Positions 9,510 to 17,494 of a stretch of DNA of 64,000 nucleotides are shown piece after piece. A model generated the notes under the pieces. It was not told the DNA's origin and made no database searches. It was given only the letters and a program-made list of their open reading frames with translations. The first letter of the stretch is position 1; every line of letters starts with the position of its first letter. A program made the translations under genes and the position numbers. The DNA lies in assembly GCA_038145175.1 (NCBI GenBank), contig JAYQPE010000003.1, positions 1-64,000 of the forward strand. Reading direction: 5' to 3'. The DNA is from ATZT02 sp038145175. Its GTDB lineage: Bacteria; Actinomycetota; Actinomycetes; S36-B12; UBA5976.

Positions 9510-11951
9510 CTATCTAAGTTGAGCCTGGAACTCTTTCTCCACCCTTGAAATGATGGCAGCTCTTACTTGCTGAACCTCCTCTGTTTTCAAAGTTCTATCT
9601 TGAGCTCGGAGTCGGACACTAAATGCTAGGGATTTTTGACCCTTTTCAAGATTTGATCCTTCATACACATCAAAAAGGTTAACTGATTCAATTAAGTCTG
9701 AGTCGATAGCTTTTATCGAAAAAACCACTTCTTTGGCGATGACTGATTTATCAAAGATAAAAGCCAAGTCTTCTTTAACAACAGGAAAAGTTGAAAACAC
9801 AGGAGCTTGCTTTATAGAAATTTGGTTTAAAACCATTTCGGGATAGATTTCATAACCAAATACTTTCCCCTTCAAACCGTATTGATCAATCATTTTTGGA
9901 TGAATTTCTCCTGCATATCCCAAAACTTCGTTACCAACTTTAAAAACGGCGCATCTTCCTGGATGAAATGGCTTGTATTCTGTGTTTTCAATATTTACTT
10001 CTACACCACGCTCACTTATAACTTGATCTACTAATGCGATTGGATATCTCCAATCAATAGCATCATCATTTTTAAGACTACCTAGCCTTTTAATATTTCC
10101 TGTAATCAGACCACTTATCAGATACGGCTGGTGAGGTATTGATTTCTTTAAATTAGATATAATTTTCGAATCAGGTTTTTTTAATAGTGCAATATTTGTT
10201 GGCACTTCATTATTGGCGCTTTTAACAAATATATGTCCTGCTTCGTAAATACTGACGCTATCTTGTCCTCTTGATAAATTTCTTTCAAGTGCTTTAAACA
10301 ATCCTGGAAATAGGCTAATTCGTAAATAAGGTTCAGTTTCTGATATTGGATTGAATAATTTGATAACGCTATTTTGATGTCTGTCAGAAACTTCAAGATC
10401 GGATTGAGCGCAAAATGGATAATTCAAAACCTCATTTGCCCCAAGAGAGGATATGTTGTTACAAATATTGTTTTTAAATTCAAAAAATACATTCTTCTCT
10501 ACTTTTTTGTTTGAATTTTTTAAAACTCCTTTTATTTTGTGGTAACCCCAAATTCTTAAAATTTCTTCAACTAAGTCGGCATCGTTTATCAGATCATGGC
10601 GCCAAGAAGGTATCTTGACCGTTAATTTTGATCCTTTACCTGAACAAAGTAGTCCAAGACTAGAAAAGATTTTGATTATTTCTTTTTCTTTTAAACTTAT
10701 ACCTGTTAGACGAAGAAATTGTCTAGAATCAAAATTTATCTTTCTTTTTTTTATTTCCCTATTAGATGCTGCTATACCTTCAATTTTTGCTTGTCCATAT
10801 TTATGCAAATAAAAAGCAGTTTTCATTGCTACTAAATGATTTATCTCATAATCGGTACCTCGTTCAAATCTTTTGGAAGCTTCACTGGGAATTTTGTGGT
10901 TTCTAGAAGTTGCACCGATGCTGTTTTGATCAAATATTGCTGATTCAATTATTAGGTTTTTCGTTCCATCAACAACTTCGCTGTTTAGCCCACCCATAAC
11001 TCCTGCTAAAGATATAGCTTTTTTAGAGTCAGCTATGACTAAATCTTTCTCATTAAGTTTTCGAACAACGTGGTCTAAAGTCTCAATCGTTTCATTTTGT
11101 CGAGATTGTCTAATCTCAATAATTCCGTCAACTTTATCTGCATCGAAAGCGTGTAATGGTTGGCCCATTTCAAGCATAAAATAATTTGTTAAATCCACTG
11201 GTAATGAAATAGTTCTAATTCCGCATTGATTTAATCGATTTTGAATAAACAAAGGGGTGATTGATTCCGATTGATAACCTTCAACTCTAACCAAAGCTAT
11301 TTTTGAAGCATTTTTCGTGGAAATTTTAACTTTTGTTTTCTTGGACTTTTTGATTTTTGGAAACTTTTCATCAACTGGGTCAATGAATTTGGCATTTAAG
11401 ATTGTGGAAAGTTCCCTAGCAATTCCTCGTACACTCATGGCGTAACCTCTGTCTGGTAAAACAGATATATCGAGAACAGTTTCATTTAGTCCAAGCAATT
11501 TCTTAGCATCTGATCCAATTTTTGCTTTTTCCTTTATAACCAAAATTCCAGAATGATCTTCACTAATTCTTAATTCTTTGGCTGAACAAATCATGCCTTG
11601 AGACTTTTTGCCATAAGTCTCTCTTTCAGAAATTTTGAATTCTCCAGGCAATACACTTCCAGGAAGTGCTACGACAACTAAATCATTTTCAACGAAATTA
11701 CTAGCGCCACAAACAATTCCAACTTTTCTGTTTCCAACATCTACAGTGCAGTATCTGATTGGTTTTTTGAATTCTGAGAGAATTTCAATTTTCAATACCT
11801 TTCCAATTACTAGAGGACCTGTTACTTGACCATAAATTTCAACTGTCTCAACTTCAAAACCAAGTTTTGTTAAAGACTCAATAATTTCATCCTGCTTGAT
11901 GAGTCTATTTGATTTGACATGTTGCATGAACCAATTTATTGGTAGTTTCAT
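9510..11951 (-). CDS. pheT: Phenylalanyl-tRNA synthetase beta subunit
   Basis: Non-catalytic subunit of the alpha2-beta2 PheRS, responsible for tRNA binding and editing of mischarged Tyr-tRNA. 813 residues with the normal order: N-terminal tRNA-binding OB domain (about 40-150, VGIVCGASNF, MICSAKELRI), B3/B4 editing domain (about 210-385, PLHAFDADK, AGVMGG), B5 domain (about 390-470, including ADLVEEILRIWGY), core, and the C-terminal anticodon-binding FDX-ACB domain (FPVVKEDLAFIFD onward). It directly abuts pheS. Its stop codon lies only about 30 bp before the argC start, with no terminator between. Confidence 0.96.
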   Translation of the reverse strand: MKLPINWFMQHVKSNRLIKQDEIIESLTKLGFEVETVEIYGQVTGPLVIGKVLKIEILSEFKKPIRYCTVDVGNRKVGIVCGASNFVENDLVVVALPGSVLPGEFKISERETYGKKSQGMICSAKELRISEDHSGILVIKEKAKIGSDAKKLLGLNETVLDISVLPDRGYAMSVRGIARELSTILNAKFIDPVDEKFPKIKKSKKTKVKISTKNASKIALVRVEGYQSESITPLFIQNRLNQCGIRTISLPVDLTNYFMLEMGQPLHAFDADKVDGIIEIRQSRQNETIETLDHVVRKLNEKDLVIADSKKAISLAGVMGGLNSEVVDGTKNLIIESAIFDQNSIGATSRNHKIPSEASKRFERGTDYEINHLVAMKTAFYLHKYGQAKIEGIAASNREIKKRKINFDSRQFLRLTGISLKEKEIIKIFSSLGLLCSGKGSKLTVKIPSWRHDLINDADLVEEILRIWGYHKIKGVLKNSNKKVEKNVFFEFKNNICNNISSLGANEVLNYPFCAQSDLEVSDRHQNSVIKLFNPISETEPYLRISLFPGLFKALERNLSRGQDSVSIYEAGHIFVKSANNEVPTNIALLKKPDSKIISNLKKSIPHQPYLISGLITGNIKRLGSLKNDDAIDWRYPIALVDQVISERGVEVNIENTEYKPFHPGRCAVFKVGNEVLGYAGEIHPKMIDQYGLKGKVFGYEIYPEMVLNQISIKQAPVFSTFPVVKEDLAFIFDKSVIAKEVVFSIKAIDSDLIESVNLFDVYEGSNLEKGQKSLAFSVRLRAQDRTLKTEEVQQVRAAIISRVEKEFQAQLR

Positions 11952-13022
11952 TTACAAACTCAATCCAAATCTTGAATTAAATCTAACATCGGCCTCGACT
12001 AAATAGTGCATAGTTTGAACTCCATGCCTTAACATCAAAGTTCTCTCGATTCCCATTCCAAAAGCAAAACCAGTATATTTTTTAGGATCTATTCCGGCGG
12101 TTAGTAATACGTTTGGATTAACCATTCCGCAACCACCCCATTCAATCCAACCCTCCCCTTTGCACACTTTGCAAGAAGAAACAATTTTCTTGCCCTTACA
12201 TACAAAACATTTGAAATCTATTTCTGCACTTGGTTCGGTAAAAGGAAAATATGATGGTCGAAATCTAGTTTCTACATCACTTCCAAAAAGAGAAGTTGCA
12301 AAATAATCTAGAGTCCCTTTTAAATCAGACATGGTTAAATCTTTATCAATAGCTAAACCTTCAACTTGATGAAACACAGGAGTATGAGTTGAGTCAAGTT
12401 CGTCGAATCTAAAAACTTTTCCTGGAGAAATTATGTATATAGGAGGTTTTTTTTCGAGCATGACTCTCATTTGTACTGGAGATGTTTGGGTTCGCAAAAC
12501 AATTCCTGAATCAATATCATCAATGTAGAATGTGTCAGAGGGTGATCTCGATGGATGATTTTCTGAAATATTCAAAGAGTCAAAATTAAACCAAGTTGAT
12601 TCTGCTTCTGGGCCTTCTGCTACTTCATATCCAATTCGAGAGAAAATTTCAGAAATTAAGTGAGTTATTGAATTTATTGGGTGTCTTGAGCCAGCGTCAG
12701 TTATTACTTTATTTTTAGAGGCCACTACTTCTGTAACATCAACAGTTTCAGATGATAATAATTCATTTTCTCGGGCATGATTTATTTCCTGGAATTTTGT
12801 CTCTAATAGTTCTTGTATTTCATTTTTTGTTTTCGAGACTAATTGGCCAACGACTGCTTTTTGAGACGCTTCAAGAGTTCCTATTTCACGATTAATTTTT
12901 GCAAGTTCAGATTGATCCCCGATTAGCTTATTTTTGAGAACTTTAAAATCTTCTAAGTTTTTGACACTTTTCAAGTCATTTATAGCGTTATTGCGGATTG
13001 CGTCGAATTTATGTTGATCCAT
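11952..13022 (-). CDS. pheS: Phenylalanyl-tRNA synthetase alpha subunit
   Basis: Catalytic subunit of PheRS. It has an N-terminal coiled-coil tRNA-binding arm (about 1-100), then class II motifs: motif 1 HPINSITHLISEIF, motif 2 region VFRFDELDSTHTPVFHQVEGL, and motif 3 GFAFGMGIERTLMLRHG. A Cys cluster (FKCFVCKGKK, SCKVCKGEGW, GGCGMVNP) resembles the cysteine-rich insertion seen in many bacterial PheS. 356 residues. The ATG is preceded by GGAGGGGG about ten bases upstream, so it is read with a normal leader. Confidence 0.96.
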   Translation of the reverse strand: MDQHKFDAIRNNAINDLKSVKNLEDFKVLKNKLIGDQSELAKINREIGTLEASQKAVVGQLVSKTKNEIQELLETKFQEINHARENELLSSETVDVTEVVASKNKVITDAGSRHPINSITHLISEIFSRIGYEVAEGPEAESTWFNFDSLNISENHPSRSPSDTFYIDDIDSGIVLRTQTSPVQMRVMLEKKPPIYIISPGKVFRFDELDSTHTPVFHQVEGLAIDKDLTMSDLKGTLDYFATSLFGSDVETRFRPSYFPFTEPSAEIDFKCFVCKGKKIVSSCKVCKGEGWIEWGGCGMVNPNVLLTAGIDPKKYTGFAFGMGIERTLMLRHGVQTMHYLVEADVRFNSRFGLSL

Positions 13023-13071
13023 TTATTCACCCCCTCCAGTTAAACATCAGAGTACTGATTTCTTTCAAATT

Positions 13072-13899
13072 CTATTTAATAGATCTAGATTTAGCGGTCT
13101 CATACATGCACAATGTTGCTGCTGTGGAGACATTTAGGGATTCGGTCTTGCCTGACATCGGAATAGAAACATTTAATCCTAAATTGGAAGGGAAATCATG
13201 AAGACCGTGTGCCTCGTTTCCAAAAATCCATACGATTGGATTTTGAAAATCTAGATTGTTAAATGTCAATTCTGCATCGGCTTTTGTTTGATAAATACTG
13301 CCTTTAAAACCTTCCAAATATTTAAGAAGATTATTAACATCACTAATTTTAATTTCAACGTTAAAAATACTTCCAGCACTTGATCTAATGACTTTTCCAT
13401 TAAACACATCGACAGCGTTTCCAACCAAAATTATTAAGTCTACTCCAAACGCATCAGCTGACCTTAAGATTGTGCCTAGATTTCCTGGATCAGAAATATT
13501 AAATAAAACTAAGACAAATGACTTATCATTTAAATCCGACTTAGTGAAGTCCTGAATTATTGCTTTGGATACTCCAACTATTCCTGAAGGACTTTCAGTT
13601 TCTGTGATTTTTTTAAGTGCTTTCTCGTTTATTAAAGAAATTCTTAATTTAGATGATCTAAGTATTTCATCCAATTTTGAATTTTTAAATAAGTAATCTT
13701 TTGTGCAATATATTTCGATCAAATTGCCAGATTTCGAACACGCCTCAAGCGCGTTTTCTCCCTCAATCAGGAACGAGTTTGTTTTCCTTCTAAATTTCTT
13801 GTCAAGTAATTTAGATGCTTTTATTATCTTGGTTGATTTTGGAGTTAATTCAGTCTCGCTGACCAACCAAGATGAATATTTATTAGGAAGCTTTACCAA
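13072..13899 (-). CDS. SpoU/TrmH-family RNA 2'-O-methyltransferase
   Basis: Probable SAM-dependent rRNA or tRNA ribose methyltransferase with a trefoil-knot fold. An N-terminal substrate-binding part (RRKTNSFLIEGENALEA, about residues 36-52) precedes the SPOUT domain with motif 1 ISDPGNLGTILRSADAFG, motif 2 FGNEAHGL and motif 3 IPMSGKTESLNVSTAATLCM. The position between rplT and pheS is standard in Actinobacteria; the exact target base is unknown (TsnR/RlmB-like). The indicated start is a TTG overlapping rplT by 17 bp with no obvious ribosome-binding site, so the N-terminus is uncertain. Confidence 0.88.
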   Translation of the reverse strand: MVKLPNKYSSWLVSETELTPKSTKIIKASKLLDKKFRRKTNSFLIEGENALEACSKSGNLIEIYCTKDYLFKNSKLDEILRSSKLRISLINEKALKKITETESPSGIVGVSKAIIQDFTKSDLNDKSFVLVLFNISDPGNLGTILRSADAFGVDLIILVGNAVDVFNGKVIRSSAGSIFNVEIKISDVNNLLKYLEGFKGSIYQTKADAELTFNNLDFQNPIVWIFGNEAHGLHDFPSNLGLNVSIPMSGKTESLNVSTAATLCMYETAKSRSIK

Positions 13900-14248
13900 T
13901 TGCAGATTTAGCTACATCAACAAGTGACTTGAAAGCTTGGGGATCATTTGTAGCCATCTCACTCAGCATTCTTCTGTCGATTTCAATGCCAGCAGAATTT
14001 AATCCTTGAATGAATCGGTTATAAGTTAATCCATTATCTCTAACAGCTGCATTAATTCTTGTGATCCAAAGTCTTCTGAATTGACCTTTTTTCTCACGAC
14101 GGTCATTAAAAGAATAAACTTTCGAATGAAGAATTTGTTCTTTAGCTTTTCGGTATAAACGTGATCTTTGACCACGATAACCTTTTGCTTCTTCCATCAC
14201 AACGCGACGTTTCTTGTGTGCGTTGACTGCTCTTTTTACTCTTGCCAT
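13883..14248 (-). CDS. rplT: 50S ribosomal protein L20
   Basis: Early-assembly 23S rRNA binding protein of the large subunit. The highly basic N-terminus MARVKRAVNAHKKRR, RLYRKAKEQILHS and FRRLWITRINAA are diagnostic. 121 residues, normal length. It follows rpmI by 23 bp in the conserved infC-rpmI-rplT operon, which in many bacteria is controlled by L20 binding the leader mRNA; no L20-like site was recognised here. Confidence 0.98.
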   Translation of the reverse strand: MARVKRAVNAHKKRRVVMEEAKGYRGQRSRLYRKAKEQILHSKVYSFNDRREKKGQFRRLWITRINAAVRDNGLTYNRFIQGLNSAGIEIDRRMLSEMATNDPQAFKSLVDVAKSAIGKAS

Positions 14249-14271
14249 GATCTATCCTTTCTAAAAATTTG

Positions 14272-14469
14272 TTAGCGCAAGCCCAACATTCTTTGAGCTT
14301 TTTTTGAGTCACCAGGTGCAAGTTGTGGTTCAGATGCAAGTCTTCTTGTTCTTTTACTTGACTTAGACTCCAATAAGTGACGGCGGCCAGCTCTTTCATG
14401 AGTTATTTTCCCGGTGCCAGTTTTCTTAAATCTTTTCTTTGCACCACTATGAGTTTTCATCTTCGGCAT
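14272..14469 (-). CDS. rpmI: 50S ribosomal protein L35
   Basis: Small basic large-subunit protein, 65 residues: MPKMKTHSGAKKRFKKTGTG is the family signature. The ATG shares one base with the infC stop (TAATG), so translation is coupled to infC. Confidence 0.97.
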   Translation of the reverse strand: MPKMKTHSGAKKRFKKTGTGKITHERAGRRHLLESKSSKRTRRLASEPQLAPGDSKKAQRMLGLR

Positions 14470-15071
14470 TATTTTTCCTCTTTTTCTTTCGGGGTAGGTA
14501 CAGATTTAGTTTCAGCGGCTTTTTTTACACTCGTAGCTCTCGCTTTGACTGCATCTGACTTTCTTCTGTTAGGCGCAAGAACCATAACCATATTTCGACC
14601 ATCTTGTTTAGGAGCAAACTCGATAACACTTACTTCAGCAAGATCTTCTGCTAAACGTGCCAATAGTTTGTACCCCATTTCAGGTCTTGATTGTTCTCTT
14701 CCACGAAACATGATGGTCACTTTTACTTTGTCTCCACCAAGTAAAAATCTTTCTATATGATTTTTCTTTGTGTCGTAATCATGACTTTCAATTCTTGGGC
14801 GAATCTTCATCTCTTTTACAACTGCATTGACTTGACTGCGCCTATTTTCTCGAGCCTTAAGTGCTTCTTGATACTTGTACTTGCCGTAGTCCATTATCTT
14901 TGCCACAGGTGGTCTAGCTTCTGGTGCTACTTCTACAAGATCTAAGTCGTTTTCTTGCGCTAAACGAATGGCTTCTTCTATTCGAATGACACCGATTTGT
15001 TCGCCGTTTGGTCCCACCAAACGCACTTCAGGAACGCGAATTCGATCATTAATTCGTGGTTCTACGCTGAT
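14469..15071 (-). CDS. infC: Translation initiation factor IF-3 (probable AUC start)
   Basis: Binds the 30S subunit, prevents premature 50S joining and checks the start codon. It has the N-terminal domain EPRINDRIRVPEVRLVGPNG, the linker, and the C-terminal domain (KMKIRPRIESHDYDTK, KVKVTIMFRGREQSR), plus a lysine-rich tail. The reading frame is open back to a GTG at 15110, but that codon has no Shine-Dalgarno sequence. Thirteen codons later AAAGGAG stands five bases before an ATC codon at 15071, which would give (fM)SVEPRINDRI, matching the normal N-terminus. Rare start codons such as AUU are known in infC and allow IF-3 to control its own synthesis. Length from ATC: 200 residues. Confidence 0.93.
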   Translation of the reverse strand: MSVEPRINDRIRVPEVRLVGPNGEQIGVIRIEEAIRLAQENDLDLVEVAPEARPPVAKIMDYGKYKYQEALKARENRRSQVNAVVKEMKIRPRIESHDYDTKKNHIERFLLGGDKVKVTIMFRGREQSRPEMGYKLLARLAEDLAEVSVIEFAPKQDGRNMVMVLAPNRRKSDAVKARATSVKKAAETKSVPTPKEKEEK

Positions 15072-15223
15072 ACCTACTCCTTTAAATATTTCCGCGTTGT
15101 TATACGCCACAAACTAAAGAAGTGTGAACTAACTTTTTCACTCTTTACCCAAAAAATCTATTAAGCGACTTTATAGGTGGGATTTCTCCGCTTGTGTATC
15201 ACCTTTTGATGATAGGTAACTTA

Positions 15224-15252
15224 ATTATATCAGGCTAAATTTTGGCAACCAA
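15224..15252 (-). promoter_or_regulatory. infC operon promoter
   Basis: Minus strand TTGGTT (15252 to 15247), a 17-bp spacer, then TATAAT (15229 to 15224). It overlaps the last codons and stop of the SseB-like gene. The expected transcript begins near 15217, leaving a leader of about 145 nt before the ATC start. That leader contains a small hairpin (TATCA/TGATA, 15197-15214). The long leader contrasts with the leaderless starts elsewhere in the window and fits an autoregulated infC. Confidence 0.6.
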
Positions 15253-15864
15253 TATATCTAATCCTTGTGGGGCGAGCGCTTTGATTTGCTCATTTTTCAG
15301 CATTTTTTTGCTGATTTCAATAACTAAATCCGTAATATCTGTTTTTGACTTGAAGATAATTTTGGCACTGCAATTATCGGAGTCATTAATATCTATTGAA
15401 TCAATCTCTGAATAGTTTTCCAAAATTTTATGAATTTCGTTATTAAATTCCTCATTCAGATAGGTTGGAATTGATTCTGAATCAATTAATGTCTGACATA
15501 AACTTAATTCTACTTTGAATCGATGATATTCGTTTATATCAATAATAAAACCATCCAAGCCGAGAGTTTTCACACTCTCTGCAATTTCTCTAGCAGAAAG
15601 TGGTAGGGGCCTAGCTTCACTATTCCAAGAGGTAAAACTTTTAATGTTAGAAAAAGTAATTAAATATGTTTTTTCATCATTGAGAGTAATTATCGCTTGC
15701 GTCATTTCTTTTTTATCTTCGGAGGGAAAAAGCGCAACCAAAAGTGTTGCTTCAACTAAAGACTTTAGGAATTGTCTATTTAAAGGATCAGATTTGTTGA
15801 TCATCAATTCAATTAAATTTTGATTTTTTATACTGAAATCATCAGTAGAAGTTAGAGTCTGCAA
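15235..15864 (-). CDS. SseB-family protein
   Basis: A 209-residue protein resembling the SseB N-terminal domain family: the core AIITLNDEKTYLITFSNIKS, then SFTSWNSEARPLPLSAREIA and GLDGFIIDINEYHRF follow the usual pattern of a beta-rich domain ending in an I-D-P/N motif. Molecular function is unknown, although this family is often found beside infC in Actinobacteria. The start at 15864 is a TTG overlapping hisG by 13 bp and is poorly supported; an ATG at 15801 is an alternative. No membrane segment or signal peptide is visible. Confidence 0.7.
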   Translation of the reverse strand: MQTLTSTDDFSIKNQNLIELMINKSDPLNRQFLKSLVEATLLVALFPSEDKKEMTQAIITLNDEKTYLITFSNIKSFTSWNSEARPLPLSAREIAESVKTLGLDGFIIDINEYHRFKVELSLCQTLIDSESIPTYLNEEFNNEIHKILENYSEIDSIDINDSDNCSAKIIFKSKTDITDLVIEISKKMLKNEQIKALAPQGLDILVAKI

Positions 15865-16700
15865 GCCATTATTTCTGTCACAATAATTGCCTTGGCGCCT
15901 ATTTTGTAAAGTTCATCCATCACTTTATGAACTTCGGCTTTCTTCACCATTGATCGCACTGCTACCCAATTTGTTTCTTGTAGTGGTGAAATTGTTGGAG
16001 ATTCAAAACCTGGTGTAATCACTGTTGCCCTATCAAGATTAGTTTTTTCAATGTCGTAATCCATCATCACGTATTCACGAGCCACTAAAACACTATTAAT
16101 TCTTCTTATAAAAGTGTCTACTTCTAAAGATTGTGATACCTTCTTACTTTTGATCAAGACTGCTTGGGATTTTGAAATTATCTCACCAACAAAGTTTAAA
16201 CCTGCTTGTTTGATAGTTGTACCTGTGTCAACAACATCTGCGATTGCTTCTGCCACGCCTAGTCTTATTGCATTTTCAACTGCTCCATCAAGACTTACTA
16301 TTTCAGAATTTAAAGAGTTATCTGATAACCACTTGTGAAGCAAATTTGGATAGCTTGTGGCAATTCTCTTCTTGTCCAAATCTTTTAAATTCTTAATCCC
16401 TGATTGATTATCTGCCGCTATTCTAAAAGTTGATTTTCCAAATCCTAGTTCAATCATTACCTCTGCAGAGGATTTTGAATCAATTAATAAATCATTTCCG
16501 GTAATACCAAAATCTAATGTGCCTTCTCCAACATAAGTTGCAACATCTCTAGGACGAAGAAAGAAAAATTCAAGATCATTGTCGGGGTCGCTTACTACAA
16601 GATCTCTTGGGTGATGACTTTTTAAGAATCCTGCCTCTCGCAATAATTTTTGTGTTGGATCTGCTAACTGACCCTTATTTGGAATTGCAATTTTTAACAT
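15852..16700 (-). CDS. hisG: ATP phosphoribosyltransferase (long form)
   Basis: First and feedback-controlled step of histidine synthesis: ATP plus PRPP to phosphoribosyl-ATP. N-terminal MLKIAIPNKGQL and the GTLDFGITGNDLL and DVVDTGTTIKQAGL motifs identify it. At 282 residues it is the long, HisZ-independent form with a C-terminal histidine-binding domain (about 205-282). hisE lies 3 bp upstream, so the first two pathway enzymes are made together, away from the main his cluster, as is usual in Actinobacteria. Confidence 0.96.
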   Translation of the reverse strand: MLKIAIPNKGQLADPTQKLLREAGFLKSHHPRDLVVSDPDNDLEFFFLRPRDVATYVGEGTLDFGITGNDLLIDSKSSAEVMIELGFGKSTFRIAADNQSGIKNLKDLDKKRIATSYPNLLHKWLSDNSLNSEIVSLDGAVENAIRLGVAEAIADVVDTGTTIKQAGLNFVGEIISKSQAVLIKSKKVSQSLEVDTFIRRINSVLVAREYVMMDYDIEKTNLDRATVITPGFESPTISPLQETNWVAVRSMVKKAEVHKVMDELYKIGAKAIIVTEIMACRL

Positions 16701-16703
16701 AAT

Positions 16704-16967
16704 CTATAATTTTCTATAAACATCATCAAGTTTTATTCCTGAAGCAAGCATTAGAACTTGTGTTTGATATATCAATTGTGAGATTTCTTCTGCAGCTCGG
16801 TCTTTAGATTCATGTTCACAGGCCATCCAAGCCTCAGATGCTTCTTCTACAACTTTTTTGCCAACTTGGTGTAGCCCATCATTGACTAATTTTACAGTAG
16901 ATGAATTGGGGTCTTGAGAATTTACCTTCTCATTTAGTTCTTCCCATAATTGGTCAAATGTTTTCAT
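16704..16967 (-). CDS. hisE: Phosphoribosyl-ATP pyrophosphatase
   Basis: Hydrolyses phosphoribosyl-ATP to phosphoribosyl-AMP, second step of histidine synthesis. An all-alpha MazG-like protein of 87 residues with KKVVEEASEAWMAC and DRAAEEISQLIYQTQVLM carrying the metal-binding acidic residues. GAGG lies five bases before the ATG. Separate from hisI in this genome rather than fused. Confidence 0.94.
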   Translation of the reverse strand: MKTFDQLWEELNEKVNSQDPNSSTVKLVNDGLHQVGKKVVEEASEAWMACEHESKDRAAEEISQLIYQTQVLMLASGIKLDDVYRKL

Positions 16968-17014
16968 AAAGTCCTCTGGTTATAAATAATACTATCTTAA
17001 GAAATTTGGCTTAT

Positions 17015-17494
17015 TTATTTTGCCAATTGTTTATGCGAAATTAAACTAAGTAGAACTGCTTCAGCAGTTTCTTTACCCTTGTTTTCTTTAGAATCTTTAA
17101 ATCCTGCTCGTTGGTAAGCCTGTTTGTAATCGTTGCAAGTCAAAACCCCAAATCCGATAGGTTTTCCGTATTCAACCGCTAAATCAGTTATGCCTTTAGT
17201 AACTGCCTGGCAAACATAATCAAAATGTGGAGTTTCTCCGTTTAATATTACCCCTAGAACGACTACCGCATCGAACTTTTTTACAAGTGCTTCCTTTGCT
17301 GCCGCAATTAATTCGAATGATCCAGCAACTTTAATCGCTGTGATTTTTATATTTTGTTTGTTGAGTTCTTTCACACATTCTGACTCCATTTTTTGTGTCA
17401 AATCTGTATTCCAGAGAGCAGTGATAACCGCAACTTTTGTAGATTGAGGAATCTTCCCGATTATGATTTTTGGAATCCTTTGAACACTACCCAT
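17015..17494 (-). CDS. ribH: 6,7-dimethyl-8-ribityllumazine synthase
   Basis: Condenses 3,4-dihydroxy-2-butanone 4-phosphate with the ribitylamino-pyrimidine to give lumazine. Conserved ALWNTDLT, VAGSFELIAAAKEAL, and the active-site region VILNGETPHFDYVCQAVTKG (His in HFD). 159 residues. It abuts ribBA, whose product supplies one or both substrates (see the RibBA entry). 47 bp separate it from hisE. Confidence 0.95.
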   Translation of the reverse strand: MGSVQRIPKIIIGKIPQSTKVAVITALWNTDLTQKMESECVKELNKQNIKITAIKVAGSFELIAAAKEALVKKFDAVVVLGVILNGETPHFDYVCQAVTKGITDLAVEYGKPIGFGVLTCNDYKQAYQRAGFKDSKENKGKETAEAVLLSLISHKQLAK

